The notes below the pieces were generated by a model. It ran no database searches. It was not told the DNA's origin and worked only from the letters and a program-made list of their open reading frames with translations. A stretch of DNA of 64,000 bases, taken from the NCBI RefSeq assembly GCF_040712315.1, contig NC_134023.1, forward strand, positions 16,811,442 through 16,875,441, in the 5' to 3' direction. The first letter of the stretch is position 1. Every line of letters starts with the position of its first letter. A program made the translations under genes and the position numbers. Source of the DNA: Castanea sativa (taxonomy: Eukaryota > Streptophyta > Magnoliopsida > Fagales > Fagaceae). Shown here piece after piece: positions 21,745-33,700 of the stretch.

Positions 21745-22100
21745 GACTATCAATAACATTTAAATTATATACGTAAGAATTATATTATATATTTTAATAT
21801 ATATCTTTTAAGTATATTTATGCATATGCATAGGGTTACAAGCTAATTTATTTAAAGCCAAAGCATAGAGAAAATCAAATTAAATTCTAAATTGGAGTCT
21901 AATTTTGCACCATGTGTCCTATCTAATTTTAAAACTTCTGTGTCAAGTGAATTATTAGATGCAAAAATTAAATAGTCTAAATTTTGTTAAATTCTAAATT
22001 GAATTTTAATTGGAGTTCAATTTTGTGCCTCATGTTCCATCTAATTTTTTAATTTTTGTGACAATTGAATTATTAGATGCAAAAACCCAAAAGTCAATGC

Positions 22101-22169
<69 letters not shown>

Positions 22170-22680
22170 CCAAAGTAGAGAATTCAATTAGATTCTAAAT
22201 TGGAGTCTAATTTTGCTCCATGTGCCCTATCTAATTTTAAAATTTTTGTGTCAAATGAATTATTAGGTGTAAAAATCAAAAAGTCTAAATTCAATTATAT
22301 TGTAAATTGGATTTCGTGCAAAAATTCAATTTCGTACCACGTGTCCTATATAATTTTTTAATTTTTGTGACAAATGATTTATTGGGTACAAAAACCGAAG
22401 AGTCTAAATTCTAAATCATATATATATATATATTTAAAACCAAAGTAGAGAATTCAATTAGATTCTAAATTGGAGTCTAATTTTGCTCCATGTGCCAATC
22501 TAATTTTAAAATTTGTGTCAAACGAATTATTAGATGCAAAAATAAAAAAGTCTAAATTCAATTATATTCTAAATTGGATTTCATGCAAAAATTCAATTTT
22601 GTACTATGTGTTCTATATAATTTTTTAATTTTTGTGACAAATGAATTATTAGGTACAAAAACCGAAGAATCTAGATTCTA

Positions 22681-22729
<49 letters not shown>

Positions 22730-22730
22730 C
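21277..22730. repeat. AT-rich tandem array with about 270-bp units, each ending in (TA)n
   Basis: Three units aligned by CAAAG(T)AGAGAA..TTCTAAATTGGAGTCTAATTTTG start near 21858, 22169 and 22439, with a more diverged block from about 21465. Within units a half-unit motif (GGAGTTCAATTTTGTGCC..TGTCC) recurs. TA runs of 12-62 bp lie at 21697-21741, 22108-22167, 22420-22433 and 22687-22727. Non-coding; sits between the two segmental copies. Confidence 0.75.
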
Positions 22731-23084
22731 TGGGTTCAAGTTACGCCTAGTGTAATTTTAAACAATATTAAATCACTTAATATTTTTTAACAGGATGCGA
22801 ATTTTAGCAAATCTACCGTTAAATTACATTATCTTCGTATATTTTTCATTCTTACAAAATTTTAATGTGATCAAAGATTTATAGTCATGTCATCAATCAA
22901 TTGATTAAATTTAAGTTTTTGTAGTTTAAAATAATGCATAAAAAATGAGTTTATGCATCAGATAGTAAATAGCATACAATTAACATGAAAATTAGCATAA
23001 ATGTCAAGAACATATAGAACACGTAATATAATGGTAGGATTTTGAAAATATGAATATTATAACAAGTTATTGGGTGGTATAACA
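22731..23084. other. Spacer before duplication copy B
   Basis: AT-rich; nothing recognised. Confidence 0.4.
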
Positions 23085-24963
23085 TTACTTATAATTAAGC
23101 TAATTGTAACCCACCAAAAAATATTATGGTTAAGCATGATATGTAATATAGAATCTAAGAGGCAAATTATGAAACACATAGAAGACATACACAATGCACA
23201 CGCAAGATGGTCTTCTACTAAAGATTTATCACACAACTTGAGCTTACACTACAAACTTAGAGAAAAACAAGATTGCCTCTTTAGGAGCTTTATGTAGACA
23301 CCACATTTTGCAACTCTCATTTAACCTTACTTGTATTGCACCATGCATCCCATTGCATAACACATTACAAGGAAGAATTGTAATTTTTGACCACATGATT
23401 TCTAAATTCATTGCATACTATAAAATATAAATTTAGAAGTCATAACAATTAAAACGACAATTCATGAGCCTTAATTGGACAACCAAATTGAAAGATATAT
23501 AAGAACAATTTTAATGGTAAAGTGCACTTGCATGAATTAGGTCCCAACCATACGTGATTATGACGTCTAAATTCTAATTGGGCTAGTTTTAGTTTAATTT
23601 AAATTAAATGATGTGTCATAATGCTATTGGTTAAGGATATAGTTCACAGTAAGGTTACATGCACCTAATTTAATCCAAGACAAAGCATTGTTGATTCCTT
23701 GCAAAATTAGTAAAAATAAATAATTAAATAATTAATTAAACATATTTAAAATTAATTTTCTGAGCTTGAGGACCAAGAATATCTGGAAAAAAACAAGGTT
23801 GAAATTCTTATAAAAGTCATATCAAAACTAAAACAAAAAAGACCAAACCAAAAAAGAACAGATTTGGGAGGATGATAGGCAGTTAGACAAGATCTCTTAG
23901 ATTTGCTTCCTTTTTTGCTCCAACTTGCTCCCTATTCAGCTTGACTTTGCCCACTATATTTTTCATTCATAAAAAACTAGTTTTTCTAAGTCCCACATTA
24001 CCTAGAGACTTATTTTTGACTCCAATGTAGATACCTCATTTTGTACCCCTTACGACTCAAGCACCCATTCCCCAATGACAACATCATTCGGAGGCTCAGG
24101 TTTGGCTTAGTGTTCAATCTGGTAAATCTTTATCTTGAAGGATGTTTTGGTAAAAGAAAAACCTGCAAGATCCTTAAATATACGCATATTGCAAGCATGC
24201 ATATGCATACTTGAAGCATGCACACGCATGTAGGGTTTTAGAATACTTGTATGGAAAGTTTTTGATGTAAAATCGTGTAAAGTGAATCTCACATCAGCTG
24301 GGAGCCACCCTACTCCCCTCTATGATCACTATAAAAGGCCTCAAATGCTCTTTTCCTAAAACACTTTGAATTCACCGAAAAATAATGAATCAAAAAGAGA
24401 GTTTTTATTCTAAAACATCCTTAAGTTAGAATTTACTTGGTTGAGACTTATTTTGGTCTTGACCTTCAGGTTTTAAGCTTATTAACCTTCTGGTTTTATC
24501 TTGATTAGATTGACTGAGGGGAACTGTCAAATTAAAGTTCAAAAGAGTTTTTATGTCTAAGGTAAGGGTCTAACCTTGTCTCTCTCATTCTTGTTTGTTT
24601 ATTAATATGTTTATTAATATGTTTTCTCCCTTAATACTTCTATTGTTAGTGTAGATTTATAGCTTTTGTATTAGAAGCATTCTAGATTGTATTTAAATTG
24701 TTGTTTTGTTACTGCTTTAAAACTGTGTTTCAAGGCGTGTATGCGTGTGCATGCTTCATGCTTGCGTACGAGGCATGCGTACGCATACTTCATGTATGCA
24801 CACGCATAGTCATGCATAGAAACCTAGGTTTAGGGTTTTTGCTGCTTTCCCTTTTTTTGCTTCGTTTTTAATTACATATTTAGCTTCTGTTAGTTTCATT
24901 TTAACATGTTAGGTCTAGGGTCAGTAGAATACCATGTCTTATTACTTGGATTGTTAGATTAAG

Positions 24964-26016
24964 TGAAAGCTCACTACTATAAATACTAGAGCTAGTTTAG
25001 ACCCCTAATTTTTAATGATAGCTAGATTAATTTTAGGCTAAACACAATTAAAGCAAAATATACATAATTAGCCAATTAATTAACTGAAGCATTCAACAAT
25101 TGCATGGATGAACATGAGGATGCAATGCTTAAATGTAAAGGGCAGTAGGGTAAAGAATATCAAACCCAAGATAACACCACGATGCTTTATCGAAGAGAAA
25201 AACTAAAGAACTCAGCGTAAAAACCTCTCTGCAGCCCTCTAATCTGAAATGATCCACTTGTGAATAAGTTGGAGGGAGAATAAGGATACCAAAAAGACCC
25301 ATTCAAGCCTAATCTACCCAAAGTACTTAAGCTCTCCAAGCTCTAGCTGCTAATGGACTTCTCGGAGTCTTGTTTTTACTAGCTTCTCAGATCCCGCAAT
25401 GCCCTCCCGATTACACTGCCAAGCCTTACAGGCTTAATTTGGTGAAGACGTAATACTTCTCAAGCTCCAAAACACTCTCTACACTCTGAATGAGAATAGG
25501 TTGCGTTTGGGTGAAATCGTCTATCAAGGTATGACAATGGGAGAGGGGAGGAGAAGAGACTAAAATGATTTCTCTCTTGAGGATGAGTAGCTCTCTCTAA
25601 AAGGTGGGTGTAGTGAAAACCTAAATCTCTAGGGTTTTCTATCTGATATCCTCCTTACAATTTTGTAGGTAATAAGAGTATATATGGTGTGGATGAAGGA
25701 TAGGAGAGTAATACTTAAAATCCTAATTGTCAGAGTGTCTCGTGGGTTGTCCAAGTCCCAAGTTACTCACAAGACATCCTAACTCTTGAACTTCCACATG
25801 TGCTTCTCACATGGTCTTTTGAAAGTTTTGCAATCCCAAACCAGTAGCAAGCTAGTCGCAAATTCAACTGTCTTAAGCAATATTCACCAACCTAATAATA
25901 AACTCATTGCAATTAAATCCCACAAATAACAAGGAAATAAATTAATGAAATTACAACAATTTTGTCATGGAATACAACCAACATAAATATTATGTTAAAA
26001 AAAACATAACTTAACA
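24964..26016 (-). mobile_element. Nested solo LTR with TSD TTAAG (copy B)
   Basis: Same insertion as 15248-16310, with TTAAG at 24959-24963 and 26017-26021 intact. Confidence 0.87.
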
Positions 26017-26207
26017 TTAAGGATTAGGGTTTGTATGCTTTAGATAAACAACATAAACATGCATTACTGTATAGGCGCTAAGGTATTATGGTGTAGTGAG
26101 GTAAGTCATGTATATAAATATGCATCTTTGAACATAATGGTTGGTTTCTTTGATTGATGAATGCTATGATGCTATGCTTGAGTGATTGAACATGCTTGAT
26201 TAAATGT

Positions 26208-26705
26208 CATGATTTTATGCTACTACTTTGTTGATGTTACTGCCTTGTGATATACTTGCTGCCTTTGGATGGATATAATGTCAATGTCATGCTAGATGAA
26301 TATTAGGACCTTGTGCCATGAATGCTATGATTGAGATGCCATGTTTGTGTGTTTAGATGCTTGTTAGTGTGTGTGTGAAGAATAACCTATTAGAGGACCC
26401 TTTGATGGGATTAGGATTTTGAACACAATGAGTGGAGGTCAGCCTACGGGCCGGGTGGGTATGATTATATGCTATTGCTTTATTGATATTGCTGCCTTAT
26501 GATATACTTGCTGTCTTTGGATGGATATACTATCAATGCCATGCTAGATGACTATTAGGACCTTGTGCCATGAATGTTATGATTGAGATGCCATGTTTGT
26601 GTGTTTAGATGCTTGTTAGTGTGTATGTGTGTGTAGAATAACCTATTAGAGGACCCATTGATGAGATTAGGATTTGGAACACAATGAGTGGAGGCTGGGT
26701 GGGAT
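26208..26705. repeat. 255-bp tandem repeat, two units (copy B)
   Basis: Units start near 26208 and 26461. They match the three-unit array at 16481-17250, with shorter TG runs. Confidence 0.8.
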
Positions 26706-26906
26706 TGGGTGTCTAACACCTTCCCATCCTCATACCTAAACTTCGAACAAGTGTTTTGGTAAGATTAATCCTTCACATAAAGACACTATACATATGGTTC
26801 CTAGACCTAGTCTAGGTGGGACTCTATTTTCATCCTCTGCCTAGTCCACTTTGCCGAGGCGTACTTTCCATGACGAAACCACTCATCGCAGGCTCTTGCA
26901 CCCACA

Positions 26907-26979
26907 CCTAACCTTCAGTATAAATACCTCTCTCCAATATAAGTTGAAAGCACCCCAAAATTTTAAAGAAAAACCTTAA

Positions 26980-27075
<96 letters not shown>

Positions 27076-27694
27076 AGAGTTAGTAATAGGAAGGTGCCTT
27101 TGGTGTCTTGGACCTCCCAGTCTTAACTCACTAGAAGGGATAGCTTGGTCTCCCTAGTCTTAAGTTGCCAACTTCCTATTCACGAATCCCTCTCTAGAGA
27201 AACTTTTTTGCTTGGAGTGCTCAAAAGTCCCAGTGCATGCAAGTAAGGTTTCTAAACTTTCTTTTCATTATGCCTTAATTTATTTAGATTCAAGTACAAG
27301 CATGTTTTTATTTCAAGTTCTTTATTTGTTCTTCATTGTTAGTATGATAGATTTAGGTCAATCTTAGTTTTGTACGCTCTAAGGTTTCAATTCAAATAAC
27401 ATGTTCACATGATCTTAGATTAGGGTTTATCACACAACACACACATATTTACCATGTATTTCAATTCTTTACATGCCTAAAATATACTCTTCAATGCTTG
27501 TTTTAATCCTTGGGCAGCAAAAAGAAAGTGACAAGTGTCTAAGGTTCCTCCTAGTCATGTGCATTGCACATGACTCTTAGGCACATGTTGCTTTTTTTTT
27601 TTTACTGCCACATAACCCTATATATAGCAAAACATTTCCCTAAAAAAATTATTGTTTGTTTGGTGGTGGTGACTTTTTCTCATTGAAAAATGTT

Positions 27695-27732
<38 letters not shown>

Positions 27733-28227
27733 GAAATGGGTGTATTATAAATGAAGTGATAGAAAAAAAAAATAGAACATTTAATATTGAGTGTATTGTA
27801 AAGTGGTGTGTATAAATAAATAAAATATTTTTTAAGTTATTAAAAACTAAATTTTTAGCATCACAAATATAAATGCTTTTAAACTACCACTACCAAGGAC
27901 GAAGCCAGAACTTAGAGTTAGGAGGGCGGCTTTGTTGTTGGATGCATGTGATGGCTTGGTTTTCAACTCTGCTGCTTAGCCGACAAGAGTTTTATTTTAT
28001 TTTATTTTTTTTATGTGTGTGTAGAGAGTGTCTTTTGCTGGTATGGACAAAATTATTTTGTTTAAAATTTCTTAAAGGACCAAGTTATTTGTTTTTGGTA
28101 AAATTGGTTAATTGTTTTTAGCTTTGCTATCAGTAATTTTTGTTATTGTGCTAATTTTTTGGGCTTATATATTTCGTTTTAGATTTTAGATTTATAATTT
28201 TTTTATGGCCTTTAAAAGGAGAAAAAT
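26907..28227. other. Flank of solo LTR copy B
   Basis: Contains (CT)n at about 26983-27073 and 27700-27729 and the same TATAAATACC motif near 26921. No coding sequence is supported. Confidence 0.5.
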
Positions 28228-28382
28228 ACTAAATCTACAAACTTTTTTCCAAATTGTTGTTATGATGAGTGGTTATTAGTAAGTAAAATAGTGATGTAAG
28301 TAGTGGGCCAAGATGCAAACTAGTAAGAATTTGCTACCTCAATGTTTGTAAAAAAGTTTGTAGTTGTAGCATTTCTCTTACA
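28228..28382. mobile_element. Foldback MITE (copy B)
   Basis: Same element as 18725-18912 without the poly-T insert. It preserves the single target sequence CTACCTCAAT. Confidence 0.68.
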
Positions 28383-29320
28383 ATGATCAATGATATTATT
28401 AAGGGCAAAAAATATATTTTTATTAAACAAAGTAGTACGTATATATATGATTCTATTCTTTAAATAAATAAAATAAATAAATAAATAAAGGGGTCATTGG
28501 CCCCCAAGTCCATGAATGACTACACGTCCATGACCACTGCCACCAAACACAAACCTTTATGAAATTTACAACTAGCATAGACCCCAAAATGCAAAAACGT
28601 CACTGTACATAATCACTATCGGCTATGAGACTACTATAATCTAAATCTATGATTAGTTCTTCAAATAAACCATTTGCTTGTAATAATAATAATATGAATG
28701 GGATGAGGCGAACGGATTTGGATCGAGTTTACCAAGTGCAATTCACCTCAACTCTCACCACACAATTTTTTTTTGTTACTTTTTCATTTTTTTTTATTTA
28801 AGGGCTGAGATTGAAAGTTATGTTTTTTAATTCTCAATCTCAACCCTTGATAATTATAGCATTAGTTGATCTCAATCTTGTGGCAAACAAAAGCATAGAG
28901 TTTCTTAAGTGGACAGTTACAATATGGTAGCTACATTTTTTTATTAAAAGGGGAGGGGGGGGGGGGGTTATCCACCGTTCCGTAAAATGTAAATCTAATT
29001 TATATTCAAAGATGAAAAAACAAAATATAAGGGAAAATATGAAAGAAATAAGTATGACATTTATTTGTAACCTTCATTATTATTGGCAGAAGTTTGATTT
29101 AGGATAAAGCTCCTAAAAACATTTCGGATGCAAATACAAGAAAGTATACAGTAATCACATTGTATTATATCTACCAAGGATATGCTATCAAGATAAGATT
29201 ATCTCCCAGCACCAAAATCCAATAATTCTACATGGTCCCTCACAGTATCATTCACATCAGCATTTTGATTATCAGCATCATAATAGTGAGAATCCGATGT
29301 CTTGGTGTGCAAGAATATTG
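28383..29320. other. 3' flank of WAKL copy B
   Basis: Collinear with 18913-19690. A poly-G run (28957-28968) and (AAAT)n near 28463-28488 differ from copy A. Residual codons past the premature stop at 29328 can still be read to about 29207. Confidence 0.5.
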
Positions 29321-29327
29321 TTTCTTC

Positions 29328-30400
29328 TCAGTTAGAATCAACATTGTCTCTGGAATGCTTCTCCATCTTTCTTAAATCCTCCAATTTTGTTGCTACTTCC
29401 TTCATAGTAGGCCTATCCTCCCCTTTCAATCTTAAGCACATCTTTGCATGATTTGTAGCTTCCTTTAGTTGCTCAACATTTTCTTCATTTGCTATATGTT
29501 TTTCAAGAACTTCAAAAAATCTATTATCCTTGGAAAATGAGAGAAAATATGTGGCTGGACTTCTCTCTTCCTCAGGCCTATCAAATGAAAAAGCTTTTTT
29601 CCCAGTTAATAGCTCTACAAGGACCACTCTAAAGCTATAAACATCACTTTTTTCCGTCAATTGACTTGTTTGCATATATTCAGGATCCAAGTATCCCAAA
29701 GTTCCTTGAACCAATGTAGCCAATTGTGTTTGGTCTAGTGGAACCAATTTTGAAGCTCCAAAATCTGATACCTTTGCTGTGTAAGTGCTATCCAACAATA
29801 TGTTTGAAGACTTGACATCTCTATGGATTATTGGTGGAGAAGCTGCAGAGTGCAAATATGATAGTGCTTCTGTTGTTTCTACGGCTATCCTAAGACGAGT
29901 TTCCCATGATATGTTGGACACCTTACTTTCATGATGAATGTACTCGAAGAGAGTACCATTGGGTATGAATTCATAAACTAGTAAAGGAACTTGTGTCTCT
30001 AAACAACAGCCTAATAATTTAACCACATTCCTATGATTAATTTGGGATAATACAACTACCTCATTGATGAAATGCTCAATTTGGCTTTCATGTCCAATTT
30101 TTGACTTCTTAATGGCCACAATCCTATTATTTGATAAAATTCCTTTATAAACTGTACCAAACCCTCCCCGGCCAATGATTAGAGCTTCATCATAATTGAT
30201 GGTAGCCTTTTTCAACTCTTTCATGGTGAAGATTTTGGTTGTTTCAGCTGAATTTTCTTGTTTAGAGAGTTTCTGTTGTAAAATTAAACCCTTGTTCTGT
30301 TCAAGGAACCTTTGTTTAAGCTTGATCAACTGTCTTTTCTTAAATATCAAATACAACCAAGAGCTACAAACAAGCGCAACCATGAAGCTTATGCCAATGC
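29328..30400 (-). pseudogene. Wall-associated-kinase-like receptor kinase, 5'-truncated (copy B)
   Basis: Last exon from a splice acceptor (TGTAG then GCATTGGC at 30400) to TAA 29328-29330, open throughout. In order: transmembrane helix (FMVALVCSSWLYLIF), basic stop-transfer KKRQLIKLKQR, and a complete kinase domain with [53 protein letters not shown] and DRPTMKEVA. Odd points: YSFRVVL where the family has YSFGVVL (G to R after the activation segment), and an early stop that removes about 49 C-terminal residues kept in copy A. The extracellular exons are missing: upstream is a poly-T insert, a TA repeat and an LTR fragment. Without signal peptide and ectodomain it is most likely a pseudogene. 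A membrane-anchored kinase fragment from a cryptic start is possible but unproven. Confidence 0.88.
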
Positions 30401-30745
30401 CTACATTAGAAAGGAATAGAATATTAGCTTTTTTGACATAATTATAAAGTAAATTGAAGAGATACTGACAAGCATAGCAACGAAGCTTATGCCAACACTT
30501 TTTTTTTTTTTAAATTTGAGAATCACTTATGCCAACGCATAGTGTTTGATTATATTTGAAAGAAACCAGATATTATTTGTTATATACCATTGTGACTGAA
30601 CAATCAGAAAGTGCGAATCACAGTTGCCTTTTTTCTTTTTAATCATTTAGACCATGTGAGATTAATTAAATATCTTTATTCTTGTGCACCATATCAATTT
30701 TTTATTTTATTTTTGAAGAATGTACCCTATAAAATTAATTAATTA

Positions 30746-30749
<4 letters not shown>

Positions 30750-30776
<27 letters not shown>
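30750..30776. repeat. (TA)n microsatellite at the end of copy B
   Basis: Marks the end of homology with copy A, then ACACACAG and unrelated LTR sequence. Confidence 0.85.
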
Positions 30777-30782
<6 letters not shown>

Positions 30783-30794
30783 GTACCCTATGAA

Positions 30795-31726
30795 ATGTAG
30801 ATTGCTTTGATATATTAGGAGTAAGGTCTAAAGACACGATCAAAACCTCAGTATGTTGGGCAGCCACATTTAGTGTTGATGAAACATATATTCTCAAGAT
30901 GAAATTCATAGTCTCTTAACGGAGATACAAAATATTCCATTGAGTTAAGTTTAATGGGTTTGGTTATTTAGAGTGTTAGGCCTAACCACTTTAGTAAGAA
31001 GTTACTAAAGTATATATTTATGAAATTGGATTTCATAATATATGATGAATAACATAGCGGATTAAATCGAGTACTCAAGGATTAAGATGTAGTAATTTAC
31101 AAAGTGGTCTACATTCATGACTTTGTATTATTACGAATATTTTATGAAGGGGTTGCATGAATAATAAAGTTTTGAGATATAATTTATAAATAAGGCTTAG
31201 AGTGCAATTATATTTATATAGTGGTATTGAATATAGTTAATGGTAACTTTGAACTTGTCAAGAGTTGACAGAAAAGCCTAAGGCCCATTGGAGCTAGTGT
31301 CTTATTGGTCACTTTTGGTCCCACTTCAAGCCACACATTAAAGCCCAATTGGAAAGGCCCAAAAGGCTACCCAATTAGATAATCAGTTAGATACAAGAGG
31401 AAAAACATACAGAATTTTATAAAAGAGTGTGACATCATTGAAAAATGGTGTGTATGTGAGTGTGAAACACTCTCTTATTTTTCTCCTTTTGAAAATTGAT
31501 TGAGAGACCACACTTTTTGGGTGTAAAGTGGAATTGGTGTGAAGATTAAAAGTGTTTCTGAGTATTTTTGATCTTTTGTTTTGAATTTAATCGCACCAAG
31601 GTACGCTCTCTTATTATTGAATTCTGAAATTTGCATAGTACATGTTAACAATTGCGAATAAAGTAGATCCGTTATTTTTTTGCTACGTATATTTTGTATG
31701 CAATACAAACATGTTTTTAACCAACA
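30795..31726 (+). mobile_element. 5'-truncated LTR, same family as 51548-52947
   Basis: Matches 52020-52947 closely (GATTGCTTTGATATAT, CCTCAGTATGTTGGGCAGCC, CGCACCAAGGTACG) and ends CCAACA at 31726. The first 470 bp or so of the LTR are missing; the break lies at the TA microsatellite that ends segmental copy B. Confidence 0.8.
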
Positions 31727-31899
31727 AACCCAAGTAGTTTTAGGATTTATTCCATCCATCAACACCATCATCGAAGCAAAGATTAATGATACTTTCCTCT
31801 CTTTAAAGAAAGAATAGGGTCTAACTCCACCTTTTTGGAGTTACAACTAGTGGTAAATTGTGTTAATTTGAACCAATTAGATTTTATTGTCTTTTTAGA

Positions 31900-32715
31900 T
31901 GTTAGGGTCATATTTTTTGTAAATTGGAAAATTCGAGTAAAAACTCACTTTTTATGTATTTGAGTCCTAATTTTGAGTCTCTAGAAAGTGTTCAAGAAAG
32001 ATCAATTTAATCAAAACTACTCAAGGTTTACTCAAATCAATGCTGCAACTGTTGTCTCAACAGATAGCTCAGAAGCAGTTGATCCATCGAGGGAATTCAT
32101 ACCTCAACAACTAGCTTGATAACAGTTAATCGATCGAGATTCAAATTAATATAATTCTTAGTTCTATTTTTGATGACATGTCAACTTTGGGATTTGTACA
32201 CTAGGGTTCCAAGATGACTTAAATAGTATTTTTTAGAGCCATCATCCTATACGCCTCACAACGAGTTCTTGCGACTTGTGTGTGCTTAGGATTTTGTAAT
32301 TCTAAGCTACTTCATATTCATTATTGAAGTTTATTGTTGCAAAGAACTTTGCACCAACAACTACAACTATTTTGGATTGCTATGGAGAGCCAGTCACGTT
32401 GATTGCAGATCCGTGCAACCGTTACCTACATCGTTAGGAGATCTATTGTAGGTACGTATTGATATTTGGGATTGAGTAAGATCTCTATAATTATAACCTC
32501 AATTTGATTAGTGGATTCTTCAGGAGTAGTGACCTACATAATCACTCATTGGGGGTTTTCCTTGTGAAGGTTTTCCCCATTTTTTTCTACTACGCACATT
32601 GAACTCTAGATTGGTGAAATGGTTATGTTTTTTATTGGACTTTGCATGTAATTCAAATTAATTAATCAACTTGTGTAATTAGTTAATTTAATTGGGGTCA
32701 ACTTATAACCCAACA
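31900..32715 (+). mobile_element. Solo LTR (816 bp) with perfect TSD TTAGA
   Basis: Starts TGTTAGGGTCAT, ends ATAACCCAACA (imperfect inverted ends), with TTAGA at 31895-31899 and 32716-32720. A GGTTTTCCCC block near the end resembles that in the solo LTR at 41523-42559. Probably Copia-like; no coding sequence. Confidence 0.85.
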
Positions 32716-32859
32716 TTAGATAACGCAACCAAACACTAAATAAAGTTTGAATTAAATTGGGTTTGGCTTTCTATAAATAAATTTTAACTAGTTAAGGTAT
32801 ATCCTTTTCTACAAATTCTCTAATTAAATTTTATTGATTAACAGTTATTATAAATAAAG

Positions 32860-33114
32860 ACTAAATCACAAATTACACTCTTAGATTTTGGTATGTTTTC
32901 AACTCAGTTCTTTTAGTTTCACTTCTTCTTTTTTTTCCTTTAGTAATTTAACTTTAATTTGTTTTCAATTTAATTTTCCCATTTGATCTGCCTCTTTGAA
33001 TTCGCTAAAATGACATTGTTTTGGGAAGTGAACAATCTAAAACTAACGGTGGGATTGGACAAAATTGAAGGATTGAAACAGAGAAAATGAAACTTTTTTT
33101 TTTTTTTTTTTGAG

Positions 33115-33154
<40 letters not shown>

Positions 33155-33267
33155 GGAAGGGGGATGAGATAAGGGAATACACTCACATGCTAACGAGAAA
33201 ATGAAACTTAAATGATTGATTTGAAAATATGTTATATAATTAAAGAATGTAATTTATAGTTTAAACT
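32860..33267. mobile_element. MULE-like non-autonomous element
   Basis: About 65 bp at each end are imperfect inverted repeats (left ACTAAATCACAAATTACAC, right complement AAACTATAAATTACATTC). TAAATAAAG/TAAATAAAT flank it at 32851-32859 and 33268-33276, a 9-bp TSD with one mismatch. It contains the truncated SINE at 33096-33194. Confidence 0.65.
33096..33194 (-). mobile_element. 5'-truncated SINE with 15-bp TSD
   Basis: Exact repeats GAGAAAATGAAACTT at 33081-33095 and 33195-33209 flank a 99-bp insert. On the minus strand the insert reads about 60 bp of unique sequence, a (TG)n run, TTTCTC and a long oligo-A tail. TSD length and tail identify a retroposon; the body is too short to name a SINE family. 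Confidence 0.78.
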
Positions 33268-33283
33268 TAAATAAATATGTCTT

Positions 33284-33693
33284 ATATAAAAATAAATTTT
33301 ATTTAATTTTCTCGATCATTGCACGGGATACTAATGAGTAGATGTGTAATTATTAAAAGTCTTTTTCCTAATTTAATTTAGGAAAAATAAATGGATGACA
33401 TAAAATTGACTTGAATAACATGATTGCTGCACGTTCAATCTTACTTGGTTAATAGAGCGACCACAATAAAAATAGATTGCTACCACAATAGAGCGACCAC
33501 AATAACATGATTGCTTCACGTTTATTGATTGCCATACATTCAGTTTGCAATCTACATCAAACAATTGTTATAGTCGAAAATTCCAAGATTATAATTTTCC
33601 AAGTCTTTGGATCGTAGTTCCAAACAATTAGCAAATACTTGGTGAAAACAATAACAGGCACTAAAGTCTTCTAATCCGTATCACACGTCTTAA
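33284..33693. repeat. 417-bp tandem duplication, first copy
   Basis: From ATAAAAATAAATTTTATTT to CACACGTCTT, repeated in direct orientation at 33701-34242. A more diverged third relative lies at 36230-36530. Non-coding. Includes a local duplication of AGAGCGACCACAATAA. Confidence 0.85.
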
Positions 33694-33700
33694 ATATATT

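Larger units (their letters stand above)
24026..26906 (+). mobile_element. Solo LTR, Ogre/Tat-like (copy B of 14204-17448)
   Basis: TGTAGATACCTCATTTTGTA to CTCTTGCACCCACA. Flanks are TCCAA (24021-24025) and CCTAA (26907-26911), each one change from the CCCAA of copy A, consistent with decay after duplication of an already inserted solo LTR. Confidence 0.85.
23085..30760. repeat. Segmental duplication, copy B (7.7 kb)
   Basis: Direct repeat of 13280-21240, with the same order of solo LTRs, CT microsatellite, MITE and WAKL gene. It lacks the palindrome and the retroposon tail seen in copy A and has two rather than three 255-bp units. Confidence 0.92.

Noticed and set aside
30401..32850. Search for the missing ectodomain exons of WAKL copy B
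   Set aside because: Only a TA repeat, an LTR fragment and a solo LTR were found; no GUB_WAK or EGF cysteine pattern in any frame.
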